Below, one piece after another: positions 7,781 through 12,157 of a stretch of 12,157 nucleotides of DNA. Positions within the stretch are counted from its first letter, which is position 1. Each line of letters begins with the position of its first letter. The position numbers and the translations under genes were made by a program. This DNA comes from Spirogloea muscicola (taxonomy: Eukaryota > Streptophyta > Zygnematophyceae > Spirogloeales > Spirogloeaceae), in assembly GCA_009602725.1 (NCBI GenBank), contig WELB01000004.1, positions 1,414,850 to 1,427,006 on the forward strand. Direction: 5' to 3'. Below the pieces are notes generated by a model. That model made no database searches. It saw nothing but the letters and a program-made list of their open reading frames with translations, and was not told the origin of the DNA.

Positions 7781-7862
7781 TGCGGCGGCAGCTGCAGAGG
7801 TGGCGGTATCGGCGGCGTTGGCTGCGGCGGCGGCGGCGGCGGCGGAGCGGCGGCGGCGCTGA
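7751..7862. repeat. GGC microsatellite tract with a perfect (GGC)10 run
   Basis: 7751-7780 is ten perfect GGC units, followed by interrupted GGC-rich sequence to about 7862. It separates the gag remnant from the NMD3 copy and would occupy the place of that gene's promoter and 5' untranslated region. Confidence 0.85.
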
Positions 7863-7965
7863 CAGAGAGGCGCCGGCAAGAGCGGACATGAGAGGAGGCG
7901 GCAGCCGAGGCGGCACTCGGGGCACCGCCAGAGGCGGCGGCGGCGCCAGCGGCGGCGGCGGGGCC

Positions 7966-8989
7966 ATGGCGGTGGCGGCGGGGATGTTCCGGGTGGCGGC
8001 GACGGCGGGCGCGGTGCCGTGCTACCTGTGCGGCGCGGCGGTGGCGCTTAACCTGGCGGGCATATGCGTCGCCTGCCTGCGCGGCCAGGTGGACATCACC
8101 GACGGCCTGCCCAAGGCCTGCACCGTCCTCTTCTGCCGCCAGAGCTGGCGCTACCTCCAGCCGCCGCGCGCCTGGCTGCCAGCCGACCTCGAGAGCAAGG
8201 AGCTCCTCGCCTTCTGCCTCAAGCGCGTCAAGAACCTCAACAAGGTCTCCCCACATCGCTGACACGCAGTTCCTTGCTCGCACCCATCTTGATGGGCCAC
8301 ACTGCTGACGCTGCGAAGCTGTTAAGGCGTCACTGTAGGTTATACGCAGCCATCTGCAATAAGTACCTGATGCTACCTTGTCTATAAGTCAGACAATGAC
8401 GCTCGCTTGAGTTTTCCAGTCATTGCTCGACCATGAGCTTTCTGTGATGGTCAGCTTACATTCCCTTCTCACAATTGTCCAGGCAATCTGCTGAGCCCTG
8501 GGTATCACGTGGTTGGATATGACCCTTATGGTGCAAATCTGAGTGACGCGGAGCTTGAGAAGCATAAAGCGCTTGTGCTGCCGGACGTTGTGCTGGTGAA
8601 GAAGAGCTACGAGGAGAAGCGGCGCCGGAGGCGTGGGCGGGCGCGGCCGCTCAAGTCGCTGGCCATGGGAGTGGAGGGCGGCGCCAGCAACAGGTGGCCG
8701 GGGCGCTGACGCCCAAAGCCGAGCTGCGGTGGACTACGAGCGCTTCTTGGAGGACCTGGAGGAGGACACGGAGCTCCGCTCGAAGATTGCGCTCTACAAG
8801 GACCCACGTTTTGTTGCACGGGCAGCTGACGAGGCGTCAGTGACCACTGACGGTGACGGTGAGTAAACGCCAGAGGTGCCGCTTGAGGAGCTCCTGCTGG
8901 ACTTGCGGATAGGGGACAATGACGAGCATGGGGATGGTGGTGCCGACAGCTCCAATGGCAGCTCGGAGCACGACGACATGGAGTCTTGA
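7966..8989 (+). pseudogene. NMD3: NMD3 (60S ribosomal subunit export adaptor), internally deleted copy
   Basis: NMD3 binds the 60S subunit and recruits the exportin CRM1 to carry it out of the nucleus. Exon 1 starts at ATG 7966 (MAVAAGMFRV, as in plant NMD3) and runs to 8244: zinc pairs CYLC (residues 19-22) and CVAC (34-37), the family stretch ACLRGQVDITDGLPK, LQPP, ESKELLAFC and KRVKNLNK, then a GTCTCC donor. The only other coding block, from acceptor 8482 to TGA 8989, is the C-terminus: SPGYHVVGYDPYGANLSD, VLVKKSYEEKRRRRRGRAR (basic export region), DYERFLEDLEED and an acidic tail with VPLEELLLDL. Roughly 300 central residues of a protein usually near 500 residues are absent. Other damage: Ser60 replaces the cysteine of the third zinc pair, a +1 frameshift lies near 8690, and an in-frame TAA is at 8864-8866. 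Retained intron edges argue for a DNA-level duplicate rather than a retrocopy. An assembly collapse is the main alternative. Confidence 0.85.
8245..8482 (+). other. hybrid intron remnant holding the NMD3 deletion junction
   Basis: The stretch begins with a donor-like GTCTCC after AACAAG and ends with TTGTCCAG before the C-terminal exon, with a pyrimidine-rich TTCCCTTCTC just upstream. The donor leaves phase 0, while the downstream exon needs phase 1 (it opens GC AAT CTG in the NMD3 frame), so these are ends of two different introns brought together. Splicing across it would give Lys-Ala-Ile-Cys-stop. The breakpoint must lie somewhere inside this 238-base stretch; I cannot place it more finely. 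Confidence 0.65.
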
Positions 8990-9035
8990 GCCGCGGACTT
9001 TTATGTTGCTCTGGAAGGGACATGGCTTGCGCTGC

Positions 9036-9040
9036 TGTAA
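9036..9040 (+). terminator. TGTAA polyadenylation-type signal after NMD3
   Basis: TGTAA, the usual chlorophyte polyadenylation signal, lies 47 bases beyond the ancestral NMD3 stop codon (8987-8989), a normal position for the 3' end of a green-algal gene. Confidence 0.45.
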
Positions 9041-9559
9041 CTCAACATGTTGGCATTGAGTCCTACAGTTTGACTCTGTTACGTCTTGCAAGTCAAGCAG
9101 TGCAGGCCACCCATGCCACCTGGACTTTGCACTTCAGTTCTGCTTCTTGCTGACAAGATTGGTAGATGCACTCATGCATCTTGCCTCAGAGCCAGGGCCG
9201 CCAGCCAGCATCAAGGCGAGCCCTCGCCTCTGCTGTTGTAGGAGTGGACCCCATAGCTTGGGGCCTTAAGTATCAGGCTCAGCTTCTCACAGGACGCATG
9301 GAGCTGTCAGAGCCAGATTGCAGAGCTCTTGGATCGGCGGCACCTTCAGAGATCAGCAGGAAAGTACAGCATGCTTGGCTCGTCCAGTCGGTGGCTTCCA
9401 TATCTTCCTTTGACAGGGCTTGCATGCAAAGCCCACACCCTGAAGTGTTGCATGGATCAGAGGCAGTGCCAAAGGTCATGCCCAAGCAAAGAGGGAGCAA
9501 AGAGAGACCACAAGAGAGTGACAATGATGTGCTTAGCATACAGTACACTGGCCACAAGC
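9041..9559. other. intergenic stretch between convergent genes
   Basis: No gene is recognised. The plus-strand open frame at 9166-9615 shows no family resemblance and runs antisense into the last fucosyltransferase exon. The minus-strand gene's 3' untranslated region should lie here, but I found no minus-strand TGTAA. A 19-base near-palindrome (GGGCTTGCATGCAAAGCCC) lies at 9416-9434. Confidence 0.4.
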
Positions 9560-11772
9560 TCAAACTTCACGATTATTCAGTGCAATGTAGCCGTTTAGCT
9601 GCCGGCCATTGGTGAGCCGGAGCTCGTTGATGAGGCGATTCCAGTTAGATCCAAGGACGCCAACAAAGTAGTCGCACTCAGACGCAATGAGCAGGTTGGC
9701 AAAGGCCTGCCCCGTCATGAGCGCCAGGCCACCCATCGTCTCGTATTCCATCATGCTCACGTTGAAGAGACTCTGCCGTGGCACGTCCGTGTAGAGGAAG
9801 CGCCACCTCCCAAAGCGCTGTGTTTCGTCAATGACTTGCTGCCAGAATTGGACGAGCTCACAGTCAGATGTTAGCAGCTCATGCTCGACTGTTAGTGTCA
9901 AGGGCCAAGAAGTCAGGATTTGGAGTATGTGTGTGCACCCTACTGACCCTATGCTTACATCTGCACTAGACCACGTCACACCGTGGCGTTTCGACCGCAG
10001 GGCGGTGATGATACATTCTGGAGACACTCATCACATAAGTTTGTGAAGGGTTTTGGTATCTATGAGGGCTGTTGTTGTAGCTATGTGCATTGCCGTATTA
10101 CTGTGTGTATGGCACTTGCTATAAGCCACACGGATCCTCCCACTACGAGAACACTAAGCAAGCTGGGTTTAGGATTTGTGTTTGGTCAACATTTTAGGGT
10201 TTAGGCTTTAGGGTCTAGGTATTAGGGTTTAGGATGTTCTGTGAAGACAATGTACCTGTTGCTCAGTGCTGAGCCATGCAGTGTGGAGATTCGGGACGTG
10301 GTACCGCACCTGCTCCGCGGCCCACAGGAATGTGTGGAAGGACACGAGCTTCATCTCCTTGCCCTTATCGCCCTGCCGGATGTGGATGCTTGCGATCGGC
10401 CTCGGGATGAACGCCTCCTCCTCAGCCCACAGAGTCCCGGCGAGCCCATCACCTACACTGCGATTGCCACCAAGGCCCGGCAATTTGACCTGGAGGGCAG
10501 CTGTGGCCCTCCTTGCGGCCAGCACCTTGTGCGCCACATGGACCCCATAACTGTCTTGCCGAACGCCGTTGAGAATGCTGCACATGTACTGGCTGGGCCA
10601 CCGCAGGATGTACCGCATGGATTGGGCACGCCACCACGAGCGATACTTCCAGGCGTTCTTCCAGTGCACGGCTTGGCCGTTGAGCTCGATGCTCTCGGGG
10701 GTCTCCGCCCATGGGTCCTGCCAGCGCCTGCACGGTGGCCGACCTGGCTTGTCATCAATCTCCTGTATGACAAGATCTCCACATGCACATGGGGAAGGTG
10801 CGTGGACCCAAATATATGCTTCTGTCCATGTCAACAGAATCGCACCTTACTAATACCACGAGTCAGTAGGTTGAGACAATGAAAGCTGCATGTAGTAGCA
10901 AACCTTTGTCATTCAAGAGTGAGCAACTGACGTGCTTGCAAATTGTGATTGTTTTGTACAAACATAATGCTGACGTACATGGCGATGTCACCATCGTTGT
11001 AGAACCACGGCCACTGTCCTTGACGAACGATGACGACTGCTCGCTGGAGGCCAGCTGGCTAACCACAGCCTCCCTGGAGGACTTGTCTAGCTTCACCCTG
11101 CCCGACATCTTCCTGTTGAAGTACTCAAGCGCGATACGGGAGCACTCTTCCGCAGCAGAGGGGAAGAAGTAGCAGTCTAGCCTGCCCTTATCATCGCCTG
11201 CAGCACAGCATCTCATGTCGCCGGTGAGCTAGCGAGAGTGCTTCTGTCTGCACTGAATGGCTCCCACAGCATAGTACCTGCAGAAAATAGCAAGTTGCAG
11301 GGAGGCTGCTTGCATGCACGCAAGCAACTGCCACGTGTGACGACTGGTGAAGTCTGAAAGCTACGGAAACTCTGTTGCGATTCACAGCAACTGGGCTCGT
11401 GCAAGAGCACATGCTTGAACCTTGACAGCCGTCGTGCATTGCCCGCGCCCACTTGTTGGAGAGGACAGCCACGCGGCCGGACTTGAGTACCTCGCTGAGC
11501 ACGCCGCTGACAATGTGCAGCTGTGAGCCCATTCCATGACCTACATTGAGGACCCAATCGATGATGCCAAACTGGACGGAGGGGTTGGAGCAGTTGGCAG
11601 GGTGCTGCTGTATCCACAGGTCCGTCTGGGCTCGACGGGTGAGTGGCATGTTCTCGGAGTCGCCGCCGCGGATCTGCCACACCCACATGACCGAAGCCAG
11701 GCTTGCTGTCATCAGAATGAAAGCTAGCACAAAATGGGCGCAGCCGCGAGGCCACTGCCGATGGCATTTCTG
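9560..11772 (-). CDS. GT23-like (alpha-1,6-type) fucosyltransferase-like gene, multi-exon
   Basis: The product probably moves fucose from GDP-fucose onto glycans in the Golgi. Proposed exons on the minus strand: 11772-11421, 11197-10975 (or to 10992), 10762-10256 and 9856-9560. The first encodes a basic stretch (RQWPRG) and a membrane anchor (VLAFILMTASLASVMWVW), then FGIIDWVLNVGHGMGSQL; the next has LDCYFFPSAAEECS. The third carries SIHIRQGDK, the HxRxxDK GDP-fucose motif of FUT8-like enzymes (10384-10364), ending AWLSTEQQ. The last carries FGRWRFLYTDVPRQ and CDYFVGVLGSNWNRLINEL, the family's C-terminal motif. The first junction is phase 1 on both sides and the second is phase 0. The third acceptor is uncertain: 9857 is my choice, and other in-frame AGs lie up to about 30 bases further upstream in transcription. 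The first in-exon ATG is 11712, inside the anchor, with TAA upstream near 11780, so a further 5' exon is likely. The exact acceptor glycan cannot be read. Confidence 0.65.
10193..10234 (+). repeat. interstitial telomere-type repeat block (TTTAGGG-like, six units)
   Basis: Six consecutive heptamers read TTTAGGG, TTTAGGC, TTTAGGG, TCTAGGT, ATTAGGG, TTTAGGA. The extra T before the first makes a TTTTAGGG. A lone GGGTTTAGGA lies about 20 bases to the left (10165-10174). The block is within the third intron of the fucosyltransferase-like gene, 21 bases from its donor, and reads CCCTAAA in the gene's direction. Confidence 0.85.
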
Positions 11773-12093
11773 CTGGATTTAGCCCGCTTGCCTAAGGCAA
11801 TTGCCTTGACAATTCAAGCACATGCTGGAGAGACATGGGTGTCACTGATCATCTTATACCAGTCGTGGAACTGTAGCCGCCATGGCAACTTCGGCGATCA
11901 ACATCATCACCCAGACAACGATCGTGCTTGACAGTGCATCGCAGCGGTCCTCCTCAACCACGACACAATGGAAAAGCCACTGGCACGAGGCTGCATTGGC
12001 GAGCTGCAGTATCGAACACGGTACCTTCTCCATGGGACAGGGTAGGACTACCGGCGGCCTGGATGTTGAGGGCAGTGGAGCCGGGGAGCTCAC
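11773..12093 (-). other. possible 5' intron of the fucosyltransferase-like gene
   Basis: On the minus strand a CTGG followed by GTGAGC (donor at 12093-12088) and a CTAAATCCAG acceptor ending at 11773 would define a 321-base intron. Phase 0 splicing would join a Gly-rich upstream exon ending PLPPW to QKCHRQWPRG just before the membrane anchor, giving a type II membrane protein. The minus-strand open frame inside (12093-11854) is not recognised. This model is inferred from splice motifs alone. Confidence 0.35.
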
Positions 12094-12108
12094 CCAGGGG
12101 GGCAGCGG

Positions 12109-12144
<36 letters not shown>
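12109..12144. repeat. perfect (GCC)12 microsatellite at the right edge
   Basis: Twelve uninterrupted GCC units on the plus strand (GGC on the minus strand). If the upstream-exon model holds, they would encode a poly-Gly run in the cytoplasmic N-terminus of the fucosyltransferase-like protein; otherwise they are 5' flanking DNA. Confidence 0.9.
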
Positions 12145-12148
<4 letters not shown>

Positions 12149-12157
12149 TCGTCGCCT

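Noticed and set aside
8864-8866. TAA read as glutamine (altered genetic code known in some ulvophyte algae)
   Set aside because: Other lesions in the same NMD3 copy make simple decay more likely, and I saw no independent reassigned TAA in a conserved frame.
9166-9615. 149-codon plus-strand frame as a gene
   Set aside because: Unrecognisable composition, and it overlaps antisense the conserved last exon of the fucosyltransferase-like gene.
1-12157. CRISPR arrays, prokaryotic operons, phage or toxin genes
   Set aside because: No spaced identical repeats, no Shine-Dalgarno-led gene strings and no such families were seen; gene structure is eukaryotic.

Overview
The window looks like nuclear DNA of a green alga (Chlorophyta). 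The signs are very high GC with GGC/GCC trinucleotide tracts, short GT-AG introns in conserved eukaryotic genes, a TGTAA polyadenylation-type motif after one gene, and a degenerate block of plant/green-algal TTTAGGG telomere-type repeats. I cannot name the species. Nothing bacterial (operons, Shine-Dalgarno sites, CRISPR) is present.

Layout. 140-2108: a 5'-truncated non-LTR retrotransposon on the minus strand, keeping the RT active-site YADD, a CCHC finger and a PD-(D/E)XK-like endonuclease, bracketed by an imperfect 35-bp direct repeat. 2267-3153: an AT-richer, frame-broken minus-strand gag-like gene with a damaged zinc knuckle. 3154-5640: no recognisable gene, but several inverted repeats, including a nested fold-back at 4570-4668. 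5650-5796: a 21-bp minisatellite. 6066-7165: about 1.1 kb of imperfect GGN repeat that stays open in several frames. 7256-7741: a plus-strand Ty3/gypsy-type gag fragment between GGC tracts. 7966-8989: a plus-strand NMD3 (60S ribosome export adaptor) copy that keeps its first exon and C-terminal exon but has lost the whole middle, plus further lesions. 9560-11772: a multi-exon minus-strand fucosyltransferase-like gene (HxRxxDK signature), with telomere-like repeats in one intron and probably another 5' exon reaching the right edge.

The two conserved genes lie tail to tail. They show no functional link: one belongs to ribosome biogenesis (and looks dead), the other to Golgi glycosylation. The rest is debris of at least three retroelements plus expanded simple repeats. 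I see no coherent new multi-gene system. The strongest unusual observations are the internally deleted NMD3 with an incompatible intron phase, the intronic telomere-type block, the 13-bp duplication that accounts for a gag frameshift, and the nested inverted repeat.
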